A DNA stretch of 64,000 nucleotides from assembly GCA_028752905.1 (NCBI GenBank), contig JAQNBH010000013.1, positions 40,190,905 to 40,254,904 of the forward strand. Direction: 5' to 3'. The stretch is from Cladorhizidae sp. MBARI D1340-BT2 (lineage: Eukaryota > Porifera > Demospongiae > Poecilosclerida > Cladorhizidae). The position numbers and the translations under genes are program-made. This document shows, one piece after another, positions 23,001-35,105 of this stretch. The notes beneath the pieces were generated by a model. It was not told where the DNA came from. It was given only the letters and a program-made list of their open reading frames with translations, and ran no database searches. How positions within the stretch are numbered: position 1 is the first letter of the stretch; the number at the start of each line of letters is the position of its first letter.

Positions 23001-23181
23001 TGCCTTCTAGAGAGGTAAGACGTTCTGATAACATATCGAGGTCGAAACTAGAAGGATCGTCCTCTGCCATTCGTTGGTAGCGACGCCGAGATCTTGTTAC
23101 GACTCCTGTGAATGACGAACGGCTGCTCCTGAGAGCTTCCATGTCCGCAGCTTCATCTGTCATGATCGATTCTGGGAACAA
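20026..23181 (-). CDS. BEL/Pao retrotransposon polyprotein: gag, protease, RT
   Basis: This frame of 1,051 residues reads in BEL/Pao order. A coiled N-terminus is followed by a gag-like DUF1759 tract (about 215-375), CCHC-type zinc knuckles (C419/C422/H427/C432, C453/C456/H461/C466), an aspartic protease with LLDTGA at 536-541, and a reverse transcriptase with LRVVFDAS, ALSADISKMYRAV and FYVDDLLTG (YVDD at 950-953). The element would copy its RNA to DNA in cytoplasmic particles and integrate it. RT catalytic residues are intact. A stop at 20,026 separates RT from RNase H and integrase, and integrase is incomplete at the gap, so this copy is not autonomous as assembled. The primer-binding site and 5' LTR lie directly upstream (23,262-23,831). 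Confidence 0.93.
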   Translation of the reverse strand: MFPESIMTDEAADMEALRSSRSSFTGVVTRSRRRYQRMAEDDPSSFDLDMLSERLTSLEGTERRCTQVQETICDGEVDPHKRELEEEIGDTFSENVEATRTLLKRLIALKKAHELYTELQYSLDDLEAGMAHEPDKDHSIAWESYTRTFDTFKSIVRQSTIQPEHVIRQAAKEFNSRFARLSVKEMPRSPPTSVTAAPAAITKTIQLPKISLPQFSGDLMGWSTFWSQFKAAVDANKHLTNLNKLTYLRDAIRDPTTRSLLFSGAENEGLYDEVVALLHERFDRKREVHSNYCQTLISMGQIKTTKADLSRFADTLTTTISGLRHTGQYDIDSILTSLLVPSISKQLPVEWEVKSQEHKNVPPVGDFIKLIRFRAGILSDIAVTKPPDSKPEQSQRPKKHRAAFNTAHLRPALSYRYECNLCNGEKHPLFQCTKFGSMTLSQRGEHIKGFRLCYNCLAPGHKTIECRSTARCRTCGGKHHTLMHREQSASQPVNEVVVNHNSVAVPPTSPIPSSLTMTSQILVKGPGGRQMVARALLDTGATMSMISTRVTRTLQLPHQGPRVTITGVKGMTDLDSHPLVRMSLCPVHTDDPTLTLVAASVPKVAGDLPLQGATSVRDLSHIRPLKLADPTFHLPGKIDVLLGSDVMQHVLLTEARSGTKDEPQARETIFGWAILGPFTPKSTSVGVSVHQATVAESTDTLLSQFWDVEENLSHVSLLTDEEEAVQTHFTNSHMYVRSPAHYQVSLPRNPNSPALGSSRPQAVQRFLTNEKSVMRKGMWEDFQTVVREYVELGHAELVPEQDLSPAVEQYYLPMHSVVKESSTSTKLRVVFDASAHTSTSQSLNDILMTGPTLYPNLDTILLRFRLHLVALSADISKMYRAVWLDPKDRDLHRFLWRELPTGPLIDYRMTRVTFGVSSSPYLAIRALHQTAADFGHEYPNASPLVQTSFYVDDLLTGADTPEQATQLHQELRALLLRGGFDLRKWRSSSEATLLAIEPSLREKIPVKDLTGESTAHPKALGVEWNSTQDTMATSLSLPKHYASTKRGVIRS

Positions 23182-23261
23182 AACAAAGGTAAAGCTTTGA
23201 TCAACTAAATGACCTTACAAAGGGTGGAGATGATTTCGGATGGATGACGCTTGTTCTTCCG

Positions 23262-23279
23262 ATCCGGCTCGAAGGACCA
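23262..23279 (-). other. tRNA primer-binding site of BEL/Pao element
   Basis: On the minus strand the sequence is TGGTCCTTCGAGCCGGAT, starting three bases after the LTR end. TGG plus a T-arm-like complement is the expected form for priming by a tRNA 3' end ending in CCA. I cannot name the tRNA with certainty; Arg-type primers are known in this group. Confidence 0.75.
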
Positions 23280-23282
23280 AAA

Positions 23283-23831
23283 TGTTGGGACGGTTTAAAT
23301 GTCTGACTCTCGCAATTCAGCCAGAGGTTGTAAAGCTCTGCCTGGGTAGATTTCAATAAATTGACTAGAGTAAACACTTAATAAATCATAAGCAAAGATT
23401 AGAAAAGAATATTAGAATGATGAATCAGACGTAAGTCTGGAGTCTGCACATACAAGACTGCTGCCCAATTGGACAACAGCACACCAAGTGGAAGGGATAA
23501 AGAAAGAAATAGTATGAAGATAAGGTAAATAGGGACACACACACACTGGCAACAAAGTTACTGAGGGAAGTAGTTTGAAGCTTGTAACGGATGAGTACGG
23601 ATGAGGAGGGAAGAGATGAGTGTAGACTGGAGATGAGCGATTGCAGAACCAAAGGAAAAGAGTGGAGTGTGAGCTTAAATATATGAACAAAAGGGGGAGT
23701 GATACATGGGAGGAGTGTCAGAATGGACCAATGAGAATAGGACAAGTATGAGCATGGACTACATATGTACATATAAGGTAATGATAATCAAATGAAGCAT
23801 AGACAGACAATCAACTTAATGTCTATTAACA
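23283..23831 (-). repeat. 5' LTR of BEL/Pao element (boundaries inferred)
   Basis: The inner end is fixed by the primer-binding site and reads ...CCCAACA on the minus strand. The outer end is placed at 23,831, where the minus strand begins TGTTAATAG, giving TGTT...AACA ends and about 549 bp. A TATA-like CATATATTTAAG lies at 23,685-23,674 (minus) and could serve as the LTR promoter. The 3' LTR is not in the assembled sequence, so the outer boundary is unconfirmed. Confidence 0.55.
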
Positions 23832-24364
23832 AGTCAACGTGCGGGTGTTTGATGTTTTGTGCAGGCAAATGCTTGCATGGCTATGCCGGTTTGGTTGGAG
23901 AAGAAGGGAGGGGCTTCTTGTCCAGACACCATCAACTACTTGATTTTGACTTGTAGACCATCAGTACTCTTCCTCCCTAATCATGGTCATCACTTGTGTT
24001 TCTATATATTATTATATGTACTGTCAAGTGATAATAAATACTAGTGGGTGCTAATTAGTGCATACTTGTCTCTGCCCACAGCCTTCAAGAAGGTCAGTCA
24101 GCCAGTGGTTGCTGGGAGCATTTATATCCAAGAGGCTTCCACCTGGCGAAGATGAGGGCAGGAGACCTCCCTCCACCACATCCTGAGTGGGAGGGATCAC
24201 AGGCTGCTAGGCCACACCCTTAATCATTATTTTAATTGGAAGTTTCCTTCTGGACAAAGGAAGTCTTCAACTCTTACAAGTTCCATTATCTGTTGTGAGT
24301 GGAGGACAATAAAAGCTTCATTGAGTCATGCATTATAATTAATCAACTAATTGCCAACAGAAAA

Positions 24365-26563
24365 CTAAAATATATCAATCTTATTAGAGGAATAGTTACT
24401 AGCATACACAAACCCATCTTGATCTACACACACATCCAAATAGCCTCCACCACCAAATGAGGTGACATAGTCTCCCTCAGTGGTGAACACTACTATCTTA
24501 CATACATCATAGTCTGCCACATACACATACTGACCAGCTACACACACACCACGTGGAGACTTCAACCTCTTCACACCATCCTCATCACAGCCAAAGTAGC
24601 GTAGGAATGCACCATCATTACTGAAGACTTGAATAATAGAGCTCCAACGACTACTGACATACACGTTTTGATGACTGTCAGGAGATAGGCCCCACAATAT
24701 GTTTTTATCTGTACCAACAATCTGTCTCACATATTTCAGTTCTCTGTCGTACACCGTGATCCTACCTCCATTGCCACATTCAGTAACCATCACTTCATCT
24801 CCAACTACTGCAACATCGATATGTCCTGGACCATTCACTTGCTGGACTCTGTGCACTTGAACCTTGCTGCAGTTCTTGTTCGACTTGAAGATTCGATTAG
24901 TGCCTGCATCAATGAAATAGATGTTGTCTTCACTGTCTACAGCAATACCTTGTAAATGTTTAAATTTATGTTCCGAGTGATTGATACTTCTCAATCTTTT
25001 CCCCTCTCTATCCAACACAACGACATCTCCTCCACATTCAGCGACTATAAGCTCATCCACGAAGTTGACAGTGACACCACAAGGCTTTCTTATACCACCC
25101 CACACCTTGACAGGCTTGTCTAGTTGAGTGGGTGGGATGGGGACAAGTACAGAGAAGGGACTGCCTGCTACTTGATGCCCGTCCAATGAGATTGTAAGTT
25201 CATGTCGTCCACGGTGAGTGGGTGTGAACTGGATGCGATATTTGTCGGCTCCAATTTCTTTGGTGCTGGCTTTGATGTGAGCTCCACTGTGCAGACACTT
25301 CATATGGCAGTCTATTTGAACAGCACGTGTTGATGGCTTGTTGCCACAGAGTTGAGAGGTGCACAAGACCACTTCCGATAACTTCCCAGCCTCAGCCTTG
25401 CTGGACACAGTGTTGATGACTAGAGTGATGGGAAGTCGAGTTATCTTAGCCTGGGTCTGGAGGAGCTGCTCCAGTGCTTCAGCACAGCTCACCTCCACCG
25501 CTACATCAACCTCCTCCATTGGTGTAAGCTTCTGCCCAGGCTTGACGCTGTCTTCAATTAATTTTCGCTGGATCCTACTCTCCAACTCAGCATGTGTGCA
25601 CATGACCTCATCGTTGGAACAATGCTTCACACACTGCTCGGTGTAGTCCACAATGCTGTGCACCTCTGCAAGGGAAATGCAAATGTCCTCCTTTTGTCCT
25701 TTAAGCTTCTCCATTTTCTGACAGACTCTCTTTTTGGCCTCCTCTAACATCTTCTCCTTGTGCCTTTCAATGATAGCGTGCAGCTCCTCGAAGGACTTCC
25801 CGATGGTGTTGGCTACAGACACTCCCTGGGCTGCTAGCTCAGATTCCGTGGTCTGTATCTCTTCAACAGCACAAGAGAGATTGGCGGCCACTTTTCTCAG
25901 ATGACTCAAGCTCTCCATCAGCTCTTTTCTCTTCTTCTCAGCTGCTAAGTTGGTGAAGTCAAAGAGGTGGTCCCTGTGGTCCTTTAGTGTGCAGTAGCGA
26001 CAAATTAAAACATCACAGTCGAAGCAGAACATTTTGAGCGACTTTGTGTGAAGTTGGCACTTCTTAGCAGGACGATCTTTGGGGAGGACATCTTTAGCTC
26101 TCTCCTTCTTCACCTCATCCAAAGAGAGAACTTCATGGCCATTAAAGACAACTTTCATCCTCAGATGTGCCTCCACACATTTCTCACACATGAACTTGTC
26201 ACATTGTCGGCAAAATGATTCAGCTTTGACTGAAGAGGTGGTGCATATCTCACACTCCACCTCCTCCTTGCTAAGAGCTCTCTTCTGCTTGGCATACAGT
26301 TCTTTGAGGCGGTTGATATGGAAAGCCGTTTTGAGATGGTCTTCATTGCCCTCAGGCAGGGTGGTTTCATGGCGACACTCTGGGCAAGGGAAAGGCTGGT
26401 CTTTGCCTGTCCTGAGGGCTAGCTTGAGGATGCAGTGCTTGCAGTAGCAATGGAGGCAAGGGAGGGCCTTGGGCAGAGTGTAGTGCTCCTGGCAGATGGA
26501 ACATGTGATCTCCTTCTCCAACTCCATCAAATACTTTTCAGCCTCCTCCATGTCTCTAGCCAT
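24365..26563 (-). CDS. TRIM-NHL type RING E3 ubiquitin ligase, copy 2
   Basis: An intronless 732-residue frame with the same architecture and length as copy 1: RING 21-63, B-boxes 104-143 and 169-199, coiled coil about 205-340, filamin-type domain about 395-480, NHL about 485-732. The first 75 residues are identical between the copies. All zinc ligands are kept. Differences are moderate in the coiled coil and dense in the NHL propeller, for example GGVTRPRGITVNSVGEIIV against GGIRKPCGVTVNFVDELIV. Both frames are fully open, so both copies appear to be maintained as genes. The 5' leader is also retained. It lies next to the BEL/Pao LTR on its 3' side. Confidence 0.93.
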   Translation of the reverse strand: MARDMEEAEKYLMELEKEITCSICQEHYTLPKALPCLHCYCKHCILKLALRTGKDQPFPCPECRHETTLPEGNEDHLKTAFHINRLKELYAKQKRALSKEEVECEICTTSSVKAESFCRQCDKFMCEKCVEAHLRMKVVFNGHEVLSLDEVKKERAKDVLPKDRPAKKCQLHTKSLKMFCFDCDVLICRYCTLKDHRDHLFDFTNLAAEKKRKELMESLSHLRKVAANLSCAVEEIQTTESELAAQGVSVANTIGKSFEELHAIIERHKEKMLEEAKKRVCQKMEKLKGQKEDICISLAEVHSIVDYTEQCVKHCSNDEVMCTHAELESRIQRKLIEDSVKPGQKLTPMEEVDVAVEVSCAEALEQLLQTQAKITRLPITLVINTVSSKAEAGKLSEVVLCTSQLCGNKPSTRAVQIDCHMKCLHSGAHIKASTKEIGADKYRIQFTPTHRGRHELTISLDGHQVAGSPFSVLVPIPPTQLDKPVKVWGGIRKPCGVTVNFVDELIVAECGGDVVVLDREGKRLRSINHSEHKFKHLQGIAVDSEDNIYFIDAGTNRIFKSNKNCSKVQVHRVQQVNGPGHIDVAVVGDEVMVTECGNGGRITVYDRELKYVRQIVGTDKNILWGLSPDSHQNVYVSSRWSSIIQVFSNDGAFLRYFGCDEDGVKRLKSPRGVCVAGQYVYVADYDVCKIVVFTTEGDYVTSFGGGGYLDVCVDQDGFVYASNYSSNKIDIF

Positions 26564-26900
26564 GGTTGCAATGTTTAGAGAGAACTAGTAGTTGATAAAC
26601 ACTTTAGATACAGAACTACAGGAAACAGTGCAAATCGGGTGTGGCCTTAATTATATTCATGAGTAATGCTGCACCCACAAAAGAGGGCGTGTCATCTGGT
26701 ATTGCACATGTGCAGAGACAAGACAGGGATTGTGAGACAGGGATTGTGTTGCAGTACTACATATTTGGCAGTACTACACATAAAATGTATAATTATATTA
26801 TAGTCTCAACTTTCTTTGATGCTGTAGAGAGAGGAGAGTGGAGAGTGGTAGTCATGCAGCCATACATATGTATTGTCCAAGCAGATAAGGAGAACTCTCC
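26564..26900 (-). promoter_or_regulatory. Probable promoter and 5' leader of TRIM copy 2
   Basis: This is the counterpart of 1,150-1,491. The TATA-like ATATAATTAAGG (minus) is retained at about 26,643-26,656, and CAACCATGGC surrounds the start. The role is inferred from conservation between copies. Confidence 0.4.
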
Positions 26901-27379
26901 CAGACCTACTGCACACTACATGTCCCATGCCCTCCACCAGACCTGATTCAGGTGTAGCCTAGGAAACACACTGGTGTGTGTATGTGGGCTAGTAGCCACA
27001 AGGGAGAGCCTTTTTGTCTCCAAACAGGTGGTGAGATATATGGGGGTAGAGCTCTCTCTCTCTCTCTTCATTATTATATAACTTGCCCCTTGAGTTGTCC
27101 TCACAGAAAATAGCTCAAGCAATACAGAACACCGTCCACCTGCTGGCCCTACGCTATCCAGGGCTGCTCTGCCAGCCACACATGATGGACACTAGGATTA
27201 CAACCATCAAGGAACTGAGTGGGAAGTACCTGGTGCAGCCAAGAGGCTCATATGAAGAGTAAAAATAAGTCAACAAATACCTGGAGGAGTATATTAAGTT
27301 GATTATAGTCAAGTAGTTAAAAGTCAAAGTGCCAATAAGAGGTGTTGAATATAGTGCTTAAATTGCCCAAGTGATTTAA

Positions 27380-28935
27380 TGTAATCGGGAGAGAGTCCCA
27401 GAGCCTAGCAGTAGCAGGGGAAATGAGAGGTAAGCAGACTGAGTTCTGCATGGGATTAGCAGATGATTACAGGTCTGGGGTGGAAGGATCGAAAGTTGTG
27501 AGGGAGGAGGTTGGCTTGGTGGGAGGCTAGAAGGAAAATCTGTTATTGTGAAGAAGTTTGAAGAAGAAGTTAAGTTTGGCATTATGGCAGCGAGAGGATA
27601 GAAATGGAAGATAAAGCTTAGTGAGTAGGACCATTGTTTACTACACAATTTACAGGTCTCAAGATGAGATGAAAGATGAGACAATTGAGAGTCCCTGAGG
27701 AAAGAACAGTACTCCAGATGACGGATAAGAGAAGTGTAGAGGCAAAGAAGAGTAGAAGTGTTTGACTAGCAGTAGAAATGATGGTAGAGAAGACAAAGTC
27801 ATTTACTGGTCTTGGAAGAGGTGATAGGTCCAGGATAGAGATGAAAAAAAGAGGATTCCCGGGTACTTGAACTCAGTCACCAACTGAAGTGGAGAACCAG
27901 TGGTGCACAGAGGTGGTAGGGCCTTAGTAACAAGAGTATAAGAAATAAGCATGCATTTAGACTTCATTAGATTAAGTGTGAGAGATTGGGGAGCAAGCCA
28001 GGCAGAGATACAGTTTAGGTCTTTCTGAAAGACAGAAAAATCAGAATGAGAATTGATGGGGCGAAAAAGAAGGATTTCATCGATGTAGAGAATAAGCTTA
28101 GAGGAGACAGACAAGGGCACGTTACACACACCATTGACATAAGTGATAAAGAAGAGAGGACCTATTATAGATCCCAGAGGGACACCAGAAGATACAGGCA
28201 CAGGTGAGGAGGTGGTGCCTGTGACCATCACTTGTTGCAGACGTGCTGAAAGGTAGGAATGAAGCCAGTTAGTGAGGTAACGAAGGAAGTGCAGGAAGGA
28301 AAGAAGATCAATTAATGGTTTGTGAGGAACAGAATCAAAGGCCTTTTTGAGATCTAGAAAACAAGCGCCTTTCAGTTTGAAGAAGAGAGTGAAGGGATGA
28401 TTGGCCAAGAGAAGGGCTCATGAAGTGGACCAGTGGGGAAGAAAACCAAATTGAGAAGAAGAGTTCAATACAGAATTTGTCAAGGAGAGAGTGAATGTGC
28501 TTTTCAAGCAGCTTACAAATTGGAGAGAGTAATGAAATGGGCCGGTAGTCAGAGGGATTGACAATAAACATTTTTGTAGGCTGGGAACAATGAAGGAGTT
28601 TTTCCAATCAACTGGAAGACGTCCTTGAGACAAGGATAAGTTAAAGATATATGTAAGGGGAGCAACTATGGATAGGCATGTGGATTTGAGCATTCTAGAG
28701 GAGGTCAAATCAAGGCCAGAAGCTGTGGAAGAAGGTAAATGAGAAATCAAGCCAGAGAGAGTCAGGAAGACAGGATGGTTGAGGTGGTTCAACAGATGCC
28801 ACTTCTGGGCTGCAGTCATGGACTGTGCAGTGCCACAGGAAGTTCTGGATGACTTCAATTGAGAGTAAATACGAGCAATATCCAGCAGAGTACAGGCGGG
28901 TTGAGGACTGCCATCTGCACAACCATCAGAGAGGT
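27380..28935 (-). pseudogene. CR1/L2/jockey-like LINE reverse transcriptase, broken
   Basis: The minus strand shows LINE RT blocks in order across frame shifts. A pre-palm tract (SLSQGRLPVDWKNS, then NPSDYRPISLLSPICKLLEK) lies at about 28,660-28,500. Motif A LDLKKAFDSVPH is at about 28,360-28,330, motif B SGVPLGSIIGPLFF at about 28,195-28,150, and motif C LYIDEILLF at about 28,090-28,060. The usual second Asp of motif C is Glu. C-terminal tracts continue to about 27,380. At least three frame changes are needed, so it is dead. The insertion interrupts block A relative to the left copy. Its 5' part runs into a 31-bp minisatellite. Confidence 0.82.
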
Positions 28936-28945
28936 GTTGTGTGAC

Positions 28946-29395
28946 ACAGCAGGGGAGGGGAGGACATGAGCACAGGCAAGCAGGGGAGGGGAGGACATGA
29001 GCACAGGCAAGCAGGGGAGGGGAGGACATGAACACAGGCAAGCAGGGGAGGGGAGGACATGAGCACAGGCAAGCAGGGGAGGGGAGGACATGAGCACAGG
29101 CAAGCAGGGGAGGGGAGGACATGAGCACAGGCAAGCAGGACATGAGCACAGGCAAGCAGGGGAGGGGAGGACATGAGCACAGACAAGCAGGGGAGGGGAG
29201 GACATGAGCACAGGCAAGCAGGGGAGGGGAGGACATGAGCACAAGCAAGCAGGGGAGGGGAGGACATGAGCACAGGCAGGCAGGGGAGGGGAGGACATGA
29301 GCACAGACAAGCAGGGGAGGGGAGGACATGAGCACAGGCAAGCAGGGGAGGGGAGGACATGAGCACAGGCAAGCAGGGGAGGGGAGGGTGTGAGC
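28946..29395 (+). repeat. 31-bp minisatellite, about 14 copies
   Basis: The unit contains CAGGGGAGGGGAGGACATGA followed by GCACAGGCAAG. One unit is shortened near 29,135. It sits at the 5' edge of the LINE remnant. Because the unit is 31 bp, three units cycle through all frames, which gives the long repetitive open frames. Confidence 0.95.
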
Positions 29396-29799
29396 AGTGA
29401 GACTGGGAGATTCCCATCATGCAGAGATGGCAGCTGAAGCCACCAAACTGCAAAGTTGAGAAGGTCAGGATTCTAGCGACCCTTTCACGGACCTGACGAT
29501 GACGTGGAGCAACTGGAAACTAATGAAATACTAGTCCATGTCTGAGGATTAGCAAAACCTTTCTTTCCAACTGGGCTAGGGCCCTGGCCTTCATTTTCTC
29601 TCATTGTGTTTTGTGGTCGTGTCAGCTCAACAGGTCCTGGGAGGAGCCATTGTGGAGGCCAAATGAGTGACATGCCCAGCCAGTTAACAGGTAACCTTCA
29701 CAGGCAGTTATATGTAATTATAGCATGCAAGGATGGCTACTATTCAAAGTGACATCATATGTTGTGAGTGGCAGACTCTCTATTCTGACTTGTCTACAA

Positions 29800-29995
29800 G
29801 AGGCACACACAAGCGGTTATGGCTGCTCTAGTAACAAGAGGCACACACATGCAGTTATGATTGCTCCAGTAACAAGAGGCACACACAAGCAGTTATGGCT
29901 GCTCCAGTAACAAGAGGCACACACAAGCAGTTATGGCTGCTCCAGTAACAAGAGGCACACACAAGCAGTTATGGCTGCTCCAGTAACAAGTTGAT
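29800..29995 (+). repeat. 38-bp minisatellite, about five copies
   Basis: Units begin AACAAGAGGCACACACAAGC and are spaced exactly 38 bases. This is the reverse of the two-copy version at 60-155. Confidence 0.92.
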
Positions 29996-30009
29996 TGTGT
30001 CATGGTCGT

Positions 30010-30346
30010 GATTTCTCCTCTGCTAGTAGATGGGTCTTAACTGGTTTGTAAGGCATAGCTTCTGAGCTAGCTGTGTACTGGAGCATTGGCAAGCCTTTTC
30101 TCTAAGAAAGTTGTTCCACAAGAAAGGCTTAGCAAACCCTAAGATAGCTTGAGTCAGCCATAGTGTGCAAGTCTTTCCCTCAGGTCTAGCTGAGTAAGGT
30201 GCTCAAGCTCTACACTATAAAGTGTCAGTAGTTGAATAAGATCTAGACAGTCAATAGTTGCAACCAGAACCAGGTCTAGTGGATTCATGTCACACACACA
30301 CACCACCCAAGAAATCATAGATGAAGTATGCAGCTCTTGATTCATG

Positions 30347-30396
<50 letters not shown>

Positions 30397-30520
30397 ACAC
30401 ACACACACGAAGCTCATACATGAAGTACGCAGCCCTTGATTCATGTCAGCTGGTCCACTGCTCAGTGTTGCTTAAGTCTTGCTAGTGTAGATATGAGTTC
30501 ATCATGATTTATGGGAACAG
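30010..30520 (+). other. Non-coding DNA with (CA)n
   Basis: No gene is seen. A (CA)n tract runs at 30,344-30,408, and two flanking GAATCAAG/TTGATTCATGTCA-like segments form a loose duplication. Confidence 0.6.
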
Positions 30521-30524
30521 GGTG

Positions 30525-30835
30525 CTGCTGTTGAAGTCTCCTCAAGCATATCGGGTTGCCTTGGAATGTGGTATGTAAGTGTTGTGTTGGTGCACCAGTG
30601 ATGCCCACACATTCTCTACATCTCTATCACACACACTCACACACATACTAGGCTAGTCTTTGTGTCTCCAAACAAGATGTTGAAGTCTCCTCAAGCATAT
30701 CGGGTTCCCTTGGAATGTTGTATGTAACAATACATAGTGTGTCTTGGTACATCAGTGGTACCCACACATTCTCTACATCTCTATCACACACAGACTCAAA
30801 CATGCTAGTCTTTTTGTCTCCAAACAGGTGGTGTT
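30525..30835 (+). repeat. About 153-bp tandem duplication
   Basis: The segment starting GTTGAAGTCTCCTCAAGCAT occurs at about 30,528 and again at about 30,680, with the following 150 bases alike, including CACACATTCTCTACATCTCT. No coding function is seen. The phrase TTTTTGTCTCCAAACAGGTG also occurs near TRIM copies 1 and 2 (about 1,022 and 27,025). Confidence 0.8.
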
Positions 30836-31249
30836 TGGTGGAACTCATTTCTTCAATTGTAAATATTATATGTACACACACCTTGTAATTATATATCTAT
30901 ATCTTCACCAGCACACTACCTTCTAAGTATAATTATATATATACACATATAATAATTATATATATATATCACATTATGATTATTTACACATTATTATATA
31001 TTAAATAGAGAGGGAGATTGATGGCTATGTATGTGCATAAGCAACACTCACAAGAAGTTTAAAGTTGATTGAGCATTTTATTTTGCAGGTAGACAGACAT
31101 CTTACAAATTGCATGCCTCCCCAATCACTTGTCTTTTGCTTGCAATAGACCCCTTACCAACCTAACTCCACAATGTCCACTCAGAGAGAGCTATCATTGA
31201 CACTAAAATCAACTGTCTGGTAGTTGCCACCATTATGCCAGTAGGCCAG

Positions 31250-31395
31250 CCTGGAGGAGGAGAGAAGAGAAGGAGTACATGTGGGAGGAAGAGGAGGAGA
31301 TGAGGAGGAGGAGGTAGAGGTAGGGCAGGAGCAGGAGGAGAAATAGGACGAGTAGGCGGTGGAGAAGAGGAGGGAGAGAGGGAGGAGGGGGAGAA
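31250..31395 (+). other. Purine-rich tract
   Basis: GGAGGA/GAGAGA-rich sequence gives a spurious Pro/Ser-rich open frame on the minus strand. No gene is seen. Confidence 0.6.
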
Positions 31396-31415
31396 ATACA
31401 AGACACTAACTAGCC

Positions 31416-31745
31416 AATGATGGGGTCAGCAAAGCTGGCAACTCAAGGCTCTCATAAGATATGGACAACCAGAACCAGGCTAATGATGGGGTCAGCAAAG
31501 CTGGCAACTCAAGGCTCTCATAAGATGTGGACGACCAGGACCAGGCTATTGATGGGGTCAGCAAAGCTGGCAACTCAAGGCTCTCATAAGATATGGACAA
31601 CCAGGACCAGGCTAATGATGGGGTCAGCAAAGCTGGCAACTCAAGGCTCTCATAAGATGTGGACGACCAGGACCAGGCTATTGATGGGGTCAGCAAAGCT
31701 GGCAACTCAAGGCTCTCATAAGATATGGACAACCAGGACCAGCTG
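31416..31745 (+). repeat. 66-bp minisatellite in dimers, five copies
   Basis: Units start GATGGGGTCAGCAAAGCTGG at 31,419, 31,485, 31,551, 31,617 and 31,683. Alternate units share variants (ATATGGACAACCAG against ATGTGGACGACCAG), so the real duplicating unit is a 132-bp dimer. Confidence 0.93.
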
Positions 31746-31974
31746 GCCATCATCCCTTAATGTATCATCATCAACCAGCCACCCACTCCAGCTTCTCTAT
31801 ACTCACCCTACAAACAAAATGAAGTCTTAACAACAGAAAATGGAGGGAGGAGGAGGACACTACCTAGGCTTCTTGGGAGCACTTCATGACTCAAAATAAA
31901 AGATGGGTTAATTTTTTTTACTTTAAGTTTACTGTAACAGACAAATATAATAATAATTACTAATAATATTTAGT

Positions 31975-32962
<988 letters not shown>

Positions 32963-33019
32963 TAATAATAATAACGACTGCAAGGCCAGAGATTGGGCAC
33001 CCTCCCAGTAGACTGCATC

Positions 33020-33096
33020 ACACACCTCTTTCAAAGGCTGTCCATCTGCCTCTGGAGGGGGAATGCAACCCTGTTAACCAGACCCCCCATGGTTGT
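33020..33096 (-). repeat. Hairpin-forming repeat inside (TAA)n, diverged copy
   Basis: Contains CACCTCTTTCA, GGGGGAATGCAACC and GTTAACCAGACCCCCCATGG as in the other copies, but the middle is shorter and altered. Both flanks are (TAA)n. Confidence 0.7.
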
Positions 33097-33098
33097 AA

Positions 33099-34156
<1,058 letters not shown>

Positions 34157-34208
34157 TACTATATTATGTAATAACAATACTAATAATATTTAGTAATAAT
34201 TATTTAGT

Positions 34209-34430
<222 letters not shown>

Positions 34431-34682
34431 AATAATAATAATAGAATAATACTAATTGGTAATAATTAATGCCACAATAAATAATAATAATAACAATAAC
34501 AATAACAACAAAATATTTAGTAACAACATAAATGTAAGATGAACTTAGGAACATGAAAATTCCAGCCCTTATGGTGATAGTACTAGGAAGAGCAAATGTG
34601 CAGCCCAATCCTGCACCACACCATATATACAGCAGAGGTCAAAATAACCTACGCTGAAAAATACAATAGGGAGGAGTAAGTG

Positions 34683-34945
34683 TCAACCACAAATTAGACT
34701 TGAGGCAAGAATCATTTGATGGGGACACATGATATCTCCTTGTACTGACATCACATTAAACATGCACAACTCTTCACAGACAACTCCACCCACCACAATA
34801 AGTTGGCGGACGTGCAGAAGAATCTTCTGGACTCTCTTGTGCAGAACTATGTTGAGGAAGTGGACAGAGATGAGGAGGAGGATGCAGATGATGACTGTGA
34901 CCAGAGCTGCTGGGGTCATGTGGCCAGTGAATATCAGCTGAAAAT
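34683..34945 (-). other. Possible exon with a membrane segment
   Basis: On the minus strand a TATTTTCAG acceptor precedes an open tract with a strong hydrophobic stretch (AALVTVIICILLLISVHFL) followed by basic residues. It runs to a stop at 34,683. I do not recognise the protein, and no neighbouring exon could be linked. It may be chance. Confidence 0.22.
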
Positions 34946-35105
34946 ACTTGAGGCGGGAAGGAAAAAGAGAAAAACTTAGAATGGGGAGGGCAGGGCTGGA
35001 GCAATGACTGCAACGAAGGCTATATATAGAACAAGTGCTAGACAGTTGATGTAATAATGGAGACAGCAAGCTAGTCTTGCTGGCCTGACTCTCATGCACA
35101 CACAC

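Larger units (their letters stand above)
23935..30010 (-). repeat. Block A, right copy of the inverted duplication
   Basis: This is the reverse of 1-4,130. Alignment is continuous from 23,935 to 27,080 and resumes from about 29,400 to 30,010. The 2.3 kb in between is an insertion relative to the left copy and holds a LINE remnant and a 31-bp minisatellite. Confidence 0.85.

Noticed and set aside
28418..29453. Cys/Pro-rich repeat protein (CAHVLPSPACLCS...)
   Set aside because: It is produced by the 31-bp minisatellite cycling through frames.
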